Source: Rotaria socialis (taxonomy: Eukaryota; Rotifera; Eurotatoria; Philodinida; Philodinidae). Taken from it: a DNA stretch of 64,000 nt. The position numbers and the translations under genes were made by a program. Shown here piece by piece: positions 1 through 10,673 of this stretch. The notes beneath the pieces were generated by a model. That model was not told the DNA's origin and made no database searches. It worked only from the letters and a program-made list of their open reading frames with translations. How positions within the stretch are numbered: the first letter of the stretch is position 1; each line of letters opens with the position of its first letter. The DNA lies in NCBI GenBank assembly GCA_905331475.1, contig CAJNYU010000545.1, forward strand, positions 1 to 64,000, in the 5' to 3' direction.

Positions 1-2
1 AT

Positions 3-419
3 TTTGAACAGCTACTTCGAATAGCTACTTCTAAGACACATTTCACATTTAATAATAAATTATATATTCAGCATAATGGTGTTGCAATGGGTGCGCCTTT
101 AGCTCCAATAATAGCCGACGTATTCATGACCAATCTTGAAACAACATTGATGGATGACTTAATCAATGCAGGTGTTTCTGAATGGCATCAATATGTTGAC
201 GACACCTTTTTACTTGTTAATTCAATTACTTGCATCGATAACATATTATCCATTCTGAATAACTTTCATCCGTCCATCACATTTACTTACAAGGTTGAAG
301 ATGGTGATAAATTGGAATTCCTTGATGTTTTTATTACTCGATCAACTGAATGTCAATCGCTTGGAACAACAATTTATCATAAACCAGCGTATACCGACTT
401 GTTGAGAGGGATGTCATAA
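3..419 (+). pseudogene. Penelope-type reverse transcriptase fragment
   Basis: The frame is open from the window edge. Core RT motifs are present: a motif-B-like QHNGVAMGAPLAP box (about residues 24-36 of the fragment), the catalytic YVDD box about 45 residues later, then LEFLDVFI and TIYHKPAYTD blocks typical of Penelope-like RTs. The frame ends at a stop made by the inserted element at about 406, just after the YTD block, so the C-terminal RT portion is displaced to after 1177. It would have copied element RNA by target-primed reverse transcription. It is not expected to be functional. Confidence 0.85.
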
Positions 420-1177
420 TATCCACAACTTGGGTATATCGCAATGAATACCCAGATAGGATACCCAGTTGGCTGGCTATCTATGCGTCCTCAGAGCTGA
501 AGAATTTGAGTGCATTTGGTGTAACGAGAATGGGTATCCATTTTTGTGTATCCTGAGAGCTGAGAAATTTGAATGCATTTGGTGTAACGAGATTGGGTAC
601 CCGAAATTTTCCTGCTGTCAGGTCCTACTTCAATCAAATTAAGATAAGCCACAATTCAAATAACATGCATTTGACGATCCACAGTAACACCAACTACACA
701 GCATGCTACTGTTTCAACCCGACTTCCTTGAGTGATTTTGATGAAAGTGGTAGTTAATTAGTATCAGGTAAAAATGAACTTCTTCAACGAACATTTACTT
801 GGAATTGCACGCTATCTGCAAGGCTCATTAAACAAATCTGTATATATCGATAAACTTTGGCATAAAGCTGACTACATGAATATAATAAATTTTAAAATAG
901 CATCACGTTTCCTTATTTATAATTATAAAGTCACGTATTTTTACAATAGGGTATCCATTTCCGATACCCGTTTTCGTTACACCAAATGCACTCCAATTTC
1001 TCAGTTCTGAAGACAGGTAAAAATGGATACCCATTCTCGTTACACCAAATGCACTCAAATTCCTCAGCTATGAGGAACATGGGTATTCATTTTAGTATCC
1101 ATTTTAGATATCCACTTGAATGGATATCGTGACTGGTTTGTCGATGATACCCAGTGTTAGGATATTATGACATCTCT
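406..1177. mobile_element. Nested non-autonomous element with long terminal inverted repeats
   Basis: Left end (about 406-425) and right end (about 1157-1177) are inverted copies sharing a GATGTCATAATATCC core. The arms extend inward for more than 150 bp. Each arm holds two diverged copies of a roughly 50-60 bp subunit containing TGCATTTGGTGTAACGAG followed by GGGTAYCC (left near 507 and 567; right, inverted, near 980 and 1040). A central stretch of about 320 bp is not shared. It sits inside the Penelope RT. No convincing target duplication is visible (at best TGA), so the superfamily is not assigned. Small open frames inside show no recognisable protein. Confidence 0.7.
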
Positions 1178-1189
1178 GACTCATTATAT

Positions 1190-2036
1190 GTTCAACATAT
1201 ACATCATTAGCTGCTGAATTTAATGAAATACGTCGAATTGGATTAGTGAATGGTTATACATCATCTTTTATCGACACTCTCATTGGCATTAAACTAAGTG
1301 AATATCGAAAAACGAATAATGATGTTATGCAATCATCACAAACGGATCTGATGTTAAAAGACCAATGTATGTTGAAATACCATTTATAGGAAATGCTACT
1401 AAAGAATTTAGAAATAAAATAACGCATTTATGCAACAAACTTCGACCAGATCTAGATATCCAATTTTTCATGAAACAACCACCACCACCAGTTGTACAAA
1501 TGTTATATCAAACCAAAGATCCTATTGATAAGAAAATGAAATCTGATGTCGTTTATTCAATCAAATGTACGAAATGTCAACATTCATACATTGGTAAAAC
1601 AGAAAGACAGTGTGTTAAACGATTACATGAACATGGTGCACCAAAGTCATCATCAGGTCAACAACAACAACAACAATAGCAGGGAGACAATGTCACCGAA
1701 CAGAGTGATAACATCGCAGAATTAAGAAGATCTGATCGTTTAAAAGCAAAGTCAACAACGACGACTACAACAACAACTATAACAACCTCATCCGTCATTA
1801 AAGAAATAACATTTGCAGTTCAACAAAATCAAATCGAAACAGGTCACCAAATGAACTGGGATAATTTTCGTATTGTCATGGAAGATAACCATTACTATCG
1901 ATTACTCATTAAAGAGTCATTATTAATAAAGGCTTATGAACCAGAACTCAATCGAACAACGCACTCTGTACCATTAATCGTCTTTCCTGATGAACTACAG
2001 AAAGAGTTACTACCTAAGCCTTTCGATAATGATTAA
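1190..2036 (+). pseudogene. Penelope RT tail plus GIY-YIG endonuclease-like domain, disrupted
   Basis: A first piece (about 1196-1360) reads as the RT thumb/linker (AAEFNEIRRIGLVNGY). The reading frame then shifts by one near 1363. The next frame, 1365-2036, has a linker containing IPFIGNATKEF, a PPPP run, and the GIY-YIG-like core VVYSIKC-x(n)-SYIGKTERQ-x-KRLHEHG. A TAG at 1677-1679 interrupts a glutamine run; the same frame continues through a threonine-rich stretch to the C-terminal endonuclease part, with RIVMED and LIKESLLIKAYEPELN carrying the family glutamate, and ends at 2036. The lesions (insertion, frameshift, stop) show an old inactive copy. Confidence 0.8.
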
Positions 2037-2165
2037 TGCTTTGTAATTGTATTGTATTTGTTATCTTGTTTTCCTTTTTCTATTTTCTTGTTATTTTCAT
2101 CATATTTATACTTGTAATTCTTACACTTTGTACTTATTCAAATAAATTCTTGATAATGAGATTTT

Positions 2166-2652
2166 AATTGTACCTCAAAACGTCGAAAATCTACGTATTT
2201 TTCTTTTCTATTGTAATTTATATTACATTGAAAAAATCATGCTATTTCAAGCCGCTCTTATATATCAATTTTTACTTAAATTATTGCCCTTAAAAATATC
2301 TAATGTTTATGTAATTCTTCTCTGAATAGGGTGATATTCAATATCGTTTTTCAGTCTCCCGCGTGTAAGTTGCATTCTCGTCGAAAAGAAATAATGGCCA
2401 TTATAAACACTTGTGCACTTCTGCGATGAAATGATTGCTTCAGGTTTGCGTAGTTACTCATTTTTATCTTTAGTATATATATATCAGAGGATATCGAAAC
2501 TAGTATTTTGTTTGAATATTTTTCTATTTTCGAAACATGTATTTGTTTCGTTTATCTACGTTTTTTACAACCTTGTTTATAGTATGCTATGGTAATAATT
2601 ATAATATTCCTTTTCCTTTGAAAAAATAAATCATTTTTTTATTGAAAAAAAG
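2166..2652. other. Non-coding interval, possible 5' part of the sushi gene
   Basis: AT-rich DNA between the Penelope 3' end and the first clear sushi exon. An ATG at about 2429 precedes a hydrophobic stretch that could be a signal sequence, but no good splice chain to the next exon was found. Otherwise nothing recognised. Confidence 0.4.
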
Positions 2653-5600
2653 GTGCATGTCCTTCAAGGCCATTATTTGCTTTCATCGAGAATACAACAG
2701 TTGCACAGACGATTTCTATCAGTGGTACATATAGTTTAGTACAGGATCCAACGGATTATAGTAATATAACACCTGGATCCTATGTACTGTTGGCATGTAA
2801 CAGTGGATATACCCTATCAAGTGGTCAGCTTAATATAACATGTATCGGCAATGCATGGACAACATTTCCGACGTGTACTATGATGAGCACCAGTAGTACA
2901 ATGAATAATAATACGTTGCTTTCAAATAATAATGTACCTTGTGTATTCAACCAAACGATGTTTAATATTAATAATGGATATCTATCTAATGTATTACTAT
3001 CGTATATATCAAGCAACACGGCAACGGGTAATCATATTACATTCACATTTCAGAAAATCTTATTAAATATGTTACAGGATGGGTTCAATTTGCATGTGCA
3101 ACCGGTTACACCAATATTGGGGGCAACTTGAATGTTACATGTTCTTCAAGTGGTTCATGGAGCCCATTTCCCAATTGCGTATTGAATACTGGTGGCGGTG
3201 GATCGCTTACTACTCCTACAATGTCTAATAATAATGGTCAATCTTGTACTTTCAATACTACAATGTTAAATATTACGAATGGATATTCTTCTAACGCGTC
3301 AATACTATATACATCGAATAACACGGCAGCTGGTAAGCATATGACATTGATGCTTCGAAATAATCCTATTGAATATGTTATAGGATGGGTTCAATTTGCA
3401 TGTCTGCCTGGCTATGCACTTGATCCAACGGTTGGTAGTTTATACGTTTGCAGCAATGGGGCCTGGTCTACTCAACCACGATGCCTGAGTAAGTCTACTT
3501 TTGGTGTCCATCGAATGTGTGATACTAAATCAAAAACTAAAAAGTAAAAGTATCATGCCATTTTTAGAAAGTTCAATGATTTAGCCAAGTTAAAGATTCT
3601 AAATGTCGTCTTAGTTTTAATTAGGAGAGAACTGAAACATCTAGAAACCATGGATTTTATTTTATCGTAAGATAATCCTTGGTACGAAAGATAAGAAAAC
3701 TTAAATAAAAGAAACTGATGTGATTATTATTATTATTATTATAAGTTTAATTTTGTGTCTGGCATTATCCCTGGTTGTTGTTGGTTGTTCTGCAGTTTCC
3801 GACTCGGTTTCCCTATTTTTCGAAACGAATTTTCGCATAATATTTCTAAAAAACCCTTTTTCGAGATATTGAGTCAAAGTGAAACAGTTTCGAAACTAAA
3901 CTTGAAAATAGGGGAACAGTCGTCCGGTTCGTTTCCAAATGTAGTACAAAAGAATGTATGAAACCTTAAGGTGATTGTCTGACTTCAAAGCTTTTACAAA
4001 AATATTCTCTTCTGAAAAAGAAGAAGAAGAAGTAGGATGACCAAATATACATTTCTCTCGTATAATGACAGCGATTCCTAACATGAAAAATAAGATATTA
4101 TTTTTCGAATTATGCTCTTGACTACCACCTGCCATCTGGTGTTTGTCAATAATTTTAATGCTCTTTTCCTCGATTCTTATTTCGTTGTTTTTTCTATCCA
4201 ATAAAAGACATTTATCACGACACTGTCAGTACTGATGTCAGAACAAGGCACCATTAATTCTATTTTTAAAGAGACACCCATTAACACATAGAAGTAGTGA
4301 TTCATCTAACACATTGGAAACACTTGTCTGATATACGCTAATTTTTTCAAGGAGACCTATTAATTTTTTCTTTCTTTGCGAATATTTATAAAAGACCATG
4401 CGGCTTAGCTTTTATCACATTCAGTAGTTTGTGGATGTTCAAATTCTTTTGTTTATTAATTTTGCTAAGTGACTGGTCGATGTTCGTTTTCGACCTTACA
4501 AACCTTCATATCGAATGCAACTGGTTTAATGACTACTGGTCAAAGTCAACTGATGCAGCTTCCGCAAAATACAAGTGTCGTTCTGGGTGGCTCTTATATT
4601 GTGTTCGCTTGTAACACTGGTTACACAAATACTGGTGGAAGCTTAAATGTAACATGTTCTTCAAGTAGTTCATGGAGTCCATTTCCCACTTGCGTCTTGA
4701 ATACTGGCGGTGGTGGATCTCTTACTACTACTACAATGTCTAATAATAATGGCCTGCCTTGTGCTTTCGACGGTACAACATTAAATATTATGAATGGATA
4801 TCTATTTAATATATCACTAACGTATACATCGAGCAACACTGCAACGGGTAATCATAATACATTCACATTTCAGGAAATCTTTTTAAATACGTTACAGGCT
4901 GGCTTCAATTCGCTTGCGTGCCTGGTTATGCGCTCGATTCAACTGTTGGCAATCTATACGTTTGTAATAATGGTGTCTGGTCGACTAAACCACGTTGCTT
5001 AAGTAAGTGGAGTAGTTCAGATGTATAAGTATACTTATTTGCGTATATGCCCTATTCAAGCAACTGGTGGATGCTCGTTGTCAACATTCCAAAGCTTCAT
5101 ATTGAATGCAACTGGTTTAATAAATACTGGTCCAAGTCAACTGATCCAGACTCCGCAAAACACAAGCTACGTTTTGAATGGCTCCTATGCTGTGTTCACT
5201 TGCATGAGTGGTTACACAAATATTGGTGGCAGCTTGAATGTAACATGTTCTTCAAATAATACATGGAGCCCATTTCCTAGTTGCGTACTGAATACTGGAG
5301 GCGGATCACTTACAACCACTACCACAATGTCTAATAATAATGGCCTGCCTTGTGCTTTCGACGGTACAACATTAAATATTATGAATGGATATTCTCCCAA
5401 TGTATCACTATCGTATACATCGAGCAACACGGCAACGGGTAATCGTATTACATTTATATTTCAGGAAATCTTATTAAATATGTTACAGGATGGGTTCAAT
5501 TTGCGTGCGTGCCTGGTTATGCGCTCGATGCAGCTGTTGGTAATCTATACATTTGTAATAATGGTGTCTGGTCGACTAAACCACGCTGCTTAAGTAAGTG

Positions 5601-7265
5601 AAGTAGTTCAGATGTGTAAGTATATTTATTTGCGTATATGTCCTATTCAAGCAATTGGTGGATGCTCGTTTTTAACGTTGCAAAGCTTCGTATCGAATGC
5701 AACTGGTTTAATGGCTACCGGTCAAAGTCAACTGATGCAGCTTGCGCAAAACACAAGCGTCATTCTGAGTGGCTCTTATATTGTGTTCGCTTGTATCACT
5801 GGTTACACAAATACTGGCGGCAGCTTAAATGTAACGTGTTCTTCAAGTAGTTCATGGAGCCCATTTCCTACTTGCGTATTGAATACCGGTGGTGGTGGAT
5901 CTCTTACTACTACTACAATGCCTAATAATAATGGTCTGTCTTGTGCTTTCGACACTACAACATTAAATATTATGAATGGATATGTATTTAATGTATCACT
6001 AACGTATACATCGAGCAACACGGCAACGGGTAATCGTATTACATTTATATTTCAGAAAATCTTATTAAATATGTTACAGGATGGGTTCAATTTGCGTGCT
6101 TGCCTGGTTATGCACTCGATTCAACTGTTGGTAATCTATACGTCTGTAATAATGGTGTCTGGTCGACTAAACCACGCTGCTTAAGTAAGTGAAGTAGTTC
6201 AGATGTATAAGTATATTTATTTGCGTATATGTCGCATTCAAGCAACTGGTGGGTGTTCGTTTTCAACATTGCAAAGCTTCGTATCGAATGCAACTGGTAT
6301 AATGGCTACTGGTCAGAGTCAACTGATGCAGCTTCCGCAAAACACAAGCGTCATTCTGAGTGACTCTTATATTGTGTTCGCTTGTATCACTGGTTACACA
6401 AATACTGGCGGCAACTTGAATGTAACGTGTTCTTCAAGTGGTGCATGGAGTCAATATCCTAATTGTGTGCCAAATACGCAGACGACAATTGTGCCTTCTA
6501 ATAGTGGAGCAACTTGCACGTACAGCTCAAGTCTCTTGAGTATAGCAAATGGTTATGCAAGCAGTTGGACTGGTGTTATGACACCTACTGCTATTCAAGC
6601 GCTATCGGGAGCTTCCATTACTTATATGTGTACACCACCGTATAATCTTGTTGGCAATTCAGTAATGACTTGTAATAATGGCGTTTGGTCAGCACAGCCT
6701 GTGTGTCTTGGTAATTTGTGAAAATAGCTAGTACAGAATTCGATTTATTTTATTATTTTAAATTTTCTAGCAAATAGTGCCACGACTGTCAAGCATTCAT
6801 CTAATTGTGATTATGTTCCAAACGTAGCGAATAGTTACATATCGATGGCAACTCCTATTCAATTTATTAATAACCAATACCAAAGAAAAATTCAATTTGC
6901 ATGCAACCCTGGATATGCATTTACTAGTACTTCAGGCCAAAGCTTAGTGTCTTGTCTGAATGGTGTATGGGATCCGCTTCCAGTTTGTGCATGTAAGTCA
7001 TGGATGCCAAAATCATCTTTTGAACTTAGAGGATTAAATTCGTATTTCAGTGAGTCCTTCTTGTTCAGCCAGTCAACTGCAATCAGCACTTGTTAATGTT
7101 CAATTGGTGTTAAACTCACTTCAAGCTGGTAACGGAGGCTTTCTTGCCGGTGGTTGGATTCTACTTCAATGTGCATCTGGTTTTACTCGGAATCCGTTGT
7201 CTGGTTCTCTCAACGTTACATGTCTTTCTACAGGAACATGGTCGGTATTTCCTGTGTGTTCATGA
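2653..7265 (+). CDS. Multi-exon sushi/CCP-repeat protein (about 13 modules), possibly two genes
   Basis: Exons by splice sites: 2653-3027, 3078-3332, 3384-3488, 4470-4847, 4898-5002, 5061-5438, 5489-5593, 5652-6029, 6080-6184, 6243-6710, 6771-6992, 7051-7265. Every junction is GT-AG and phase 1. Introns are 50-60 nt except the 981-nt gap after 3488. Spliced modules carry the CCP pattern of four cysteines with a G-x-W-x(3-4)-P-x-C ending (for example SSSWSPFPTC and NNGVWSTKPRC), with Asn-Xaa-Thr glycosylation sites and Ser/Thr/Asn-rich spacers. The protein ends VFPVCS with no membrane anchor, suggesting a secreted adhesive or recognition protein. The true 5' end is not certain. A TATA-like TATTTATAAAAG at about 4383 could start a second gene at the 4470 exon. 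Confidence 0.75.
4383..4415 (+). promoter_or_regulatory. Possible TATA-type promoter before the 4470 exon
   Basis: TATTTATAAAAG at about 4383-4394 is followed some 28 bp later by a TCAGT initiator-like motif near 4420. It would suit a separate gene starting before 4470. A short hydrophobic peptide from an ATG at about 4437 is not in frame with the sushi exon, so this remains tentative. Confidence 0.3.
4470..6450 (+). repeat. Tandem 591-bp exon-intron units within the sushi gene
   Basis: Equivalent exon starts lie at 4470, 5061, 5652 and 6243, exactly 591 bp apart three times. Each full unit holds a long exon (one and a half CCP modules), a 50-nt intron, a short exon of about 105 nt and a 58-nt intron. 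Introns are as conserved as exons. The fourth unit stays similar to about 6445, then diverges into a different second module. An older relative lies at 2653-3488. Confidence 0.9.
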
Positions 7266-7865
7266 TAAACTTGATAGTTGTTAACTTTATTTTCTATATA
7301 TGGATGGGTATAAATTATTCTTAATTCTTGTTTTTCTCCTTTGTATCTATTCTGTATAAATATAACTTACATATGGGATATAAAAATTGTTATGCGCTTC
7401 TTTTACTTACTCTTGCTTGCTACAAAAAAGACTTGTATACATGAATTACATGACCAATAACTGTTTTATGATAATACGAATTTTTTCCCTCTATTTATGA
7501 TGTATTAATATCAGATTAATCACAGACAAGCACCATGATTCATTATAACTTCATGAAGTCTTTATTATGATTTTCTGCGTTTTTAGTTAATATGATAAAA
7601 TAGAAAAAGTTGAAATACAATAAAAACAAGTTGAAAAACATATCAAGACATTTTAAAGTTTGAGTCTAATTTTAGTTACAATATCTTAGTCAAGGAACAG
7701 ATCACTATAAAATGTCTTTACAACATTCAAAAAGTTTTTAGTAAATATATAGAAAATAAAATAGTGATGAGGACAATGAACTTCCTTTATCTTCATATTC
7801 CAATAGATCATAATAAAATCTATCGCCATGCATTTAAAGATAGATATTTTTATTAATTAATACGT
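7266..7865. other. Intergenic, convergent 3' ends
   Basis: AT-rich 600 bp between the sushi gene stop and the stop of the minus-strand SPFH-like gene. Nothing else recognised. Confidence 0.6.
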
Positions 7866-9518
7866 TCAAATATTATCTACAAATTGAATATTCGGTGATG
7901 TTCTCTTGTCTTTCTCATTCATAATTTGTATTAATTTATCCGGGTTTCGTTGTTGTGCTACCATAATTTGTGTAATATCTGTGCCAAGCTCTTTCAAACG
8001 TTGATAAAATTTGATTTCATCATCATGTAATAATTGTTGATGTTGTAGGTGCATTTGGTTGTCAGCTTCTCTATTTTGCAATTGACTGGCATGTTGTTGT
8101 TTGGTCATGTCAAGCTTATGTAACATTTGGTCAAGTTCCATTTTTCGTTCTTGATTAAGAAAATAATTAGAAAAAGAAAATTAATCAAGCAACATTTTAT
8201 ATAATCTACTAGGAGTGTAGAATAAAAATGGAGTTCTTTTTCGTTTTTTTAATCTTTTGATTATGATTGAACAGAGCTCATCGGATCAAATTAGAAGATT
8301 TTCTCTTCGACATATTCGATTCTATCCGAACTAGAGATTTAAAAAGCCAGGACCGAAAAAATGCGGTCCTGCACATCTCTAATCCGAATTGAATTAAAAA
8401 TGCTTTTCTCAACCATTCTAATTATAGAGAATTTACCTTTTTGTGACCGTTCGAAACGTTTTTCTAATTTCAAATCTTCCAATATTTGTAATTGACGTTC
8501 AGATTCTTCTTCTAATCTTAATTTAGTTCGCTTTTCAATAGCATTATCATTCATTAACTAAATTCATTATCGAAAATAAAATAAATAAATCAAAATCAAA
8601 AAAATGTAATCCTACTTGAAGTTTTTCCGATGCTTGATAACCACGAAAAACAACTTTATTGATTTTATATCCAACTGTTTCGGATCTTGTTACCAATTGT
8701 GGATAAGCTTCTAATTGATTTAATTGATTAGCATTCTCAAGAAATGTTTCATATTTTCGTACAGATGCAAATGCAATTATATCGGCACATATAGCATTGA
8801 TCTATAGTTGATTTAATAAAAAATAAAATAAATAACATAAAATTTCTCTTACAAAATCTGCTATTGGATCATGTGTATTATTTAACATGGTTTCAACATC
8901 GAATAATTCGTAAAATACCATTAATTTAACAGTTATTAAAGCATCATCGGATGTTCGCACATCAGTTATATTATAATAGAATTGATCAGGAATAAGACGA
9001 AGTTTTTGAAATACTTTTGCGCCAGGTATTATACGAGTTTTATGTGCACCATCTTCGCCGTGCCAAGTAAATTCGTGAATCCATTCGTTTGGTTTTGGAC
9101 AATAGAGTGTTGGACCTTTAATAATATTACGAACCGATAATGCATCTAAACATATAAAGGTCGTATACTATTGAACAAAACTAAATTGTTTACCTTGTTT
9201 TGTTTCATTTTCTTTTTGTGTATATAAGACTAGTAATTCGTTTGCATCAAGCTTGATCAGATCTTTTGTAAAAATTGATAAAATTTTTAATGGATCATCA
9301 GATAATGCTACTGGGCCAGGTTTGACCTCTGTTGTTCCATCAAGATAATTTACTTCTAAAAATTGCATGTCATTAGCTTGATGCATATATAATGGTTGAA
9401 TTCGATTGATGCATGGCCATACAACTGCTAAACGTGGCCCGTCGATATATTGAGCGTCACCATTAAATTTCCACACAATTGAACGACGTCCTCTCTTTAT
9501 TTTACGTAATAAAACCAT
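7866..9518 (-). CDS. SPFH/band-7-like protein, five exons, 402 aa
   Basis: Exons (transcript order): 9518-9194, 9145-8853, 8801-8616, 8557-8437, 8149-7866, all GT-AG with matching phases, totalling 1,209 nt. The N-terminal half is beta-rich. The central part (about residues 130-265) has ISDD-like TSDDALITVKLMVFYEL, HDPIADF-INAICADI and VVFRGYQASEKLQ, the pattern of the SPFH/band-7 fold as also seen in the shoulder of vault-type proteins. The C-terminal quarter is a long charged Gln/Glu/Lys-rich coiled coil. There is no signal peptide or obvious membrane segment. Such proteins usually oligomerise into rings or scaffolds; the cellular role here is not known. The SPFH assignment is a family-level inference. 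Confidence 0.7.
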
Positions 9519-10673
9519 ATTGTTCGCGGTTTTTCACCTAATGTTTTGTCATTCTACTTTTTTCTATTTATATGAGTAAATATTGCCATTTTTTTTTCTC
9601 TTCTTCTTTCCTGCATACTACATCGTTGCTTTTACTCTCATTGAAGAATGTTTTGCGTTGCGATTGAGCAATTACTCTTACCGAATGATTCATCATGACG
9701 GTATAAGAAAAAAAAAATGTAAGTATTCATCTTCTATGCCACGTTTCATGTTGTTTTTAGCAATAAGAAATCACGGTACATGACAAATACGATGAATACA
9801 AACAGCTGGAATGAATAATAACCGACAGAAGAAAATTCTTAAAATACATTTTCCGCAAGATAATATTATTTACTAGATAATGTATAATAGAAAATTTAAA
9901 AAAACAATAAGAATGAGTTTAACAAATGGCTTACGAAAGAAGACTTAAGTGGATAGCGAATCGATTTCGATTGGCAACTATGGAAATTTTGTAGAACACA
10001 ATCATCTCTATAATTACCCTAAAAAGTACTCTGATTTCATAGCGATCGTTTCCTTCAAGAATAATCCTTGTCCGGGTTCCATTTAAACCTATGCTCAATG
10101 AAAGCTGCCAACAAGAATAGTTTATTATACGAGTTTCGGATCTTTTGATTTTCTCTAATTCTCGAATGATAATATTCAATTTGCAGACATACTCGCGTTC
10201 ACCAAGTTGATACTGTAAGATAGAAACAATGAATAGATCCCAATACGACTATATGTCTGAGAAAGCGTTTGCTCCTGTGCAAACTTTCCCATAGAAATTC
10301 AACCATAATTTTAACCGGTGTTCTTGCGAATGAACACAATGTGTGTTTTTGTTTGATATTTTGTCATTAATATGTAGAACAACATGACAAACACCTATAT
10401 GTTATGGTCTTGCATTCAAATTCAATTTCACCCAAAATGAATTATCTTATCAAAAAAGTTCAATCAGAATTATTTTCATCTTTGAACCCGCCGGCTTATT
10501 ATGAATAAAGGTTACTACGATGAGTTTTATCAAAAAACCTATGAGGAAGCATTTGCAATCGTAACTTCAACAAAAGATCGTTTTTATCTATTACTAAATC
10601 AAATTAATAATCCTATTGATAATCCAGTAAAAGACAATAATGAATCAAATATAATAGCCAGAAAATGTTAAAT
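9519..10673. other. Intergenic, no gene recognised
   Basis: About 1.15 kb upstream of the SPFH-like gene and downstream of the transporter gene. Short open frames (for example 9931-10179, minus) show no family features. No RNA gene or repeat recognised. Confidence 0.5.

Larger units (their letters stand above)
1..2165 (+). mobile_element. Penelope-like retroelement remnant, 5' truncated by the window edge
   Basis: The stretch encodes the C-terminal part of a Penelope-type reverse transcriptase followed, after a linker, by a GIY-YIG endonuclease-like domain, which is the diagnostic order for endonuclease-bearing Penelope-like elements. The RT part is broken at about 406 by a nested inverted-repeat element ending near 1177. 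Beyond it the RT tail and endonuclease continue, with one frame change near 1363 and one in-frame TAG at 1677-1679. AT-rich 3' sequence runs to a last AATAAA-like motif near 2142. The copy is clearly dead. It continues upstream of the window. Confidence 0.85.
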
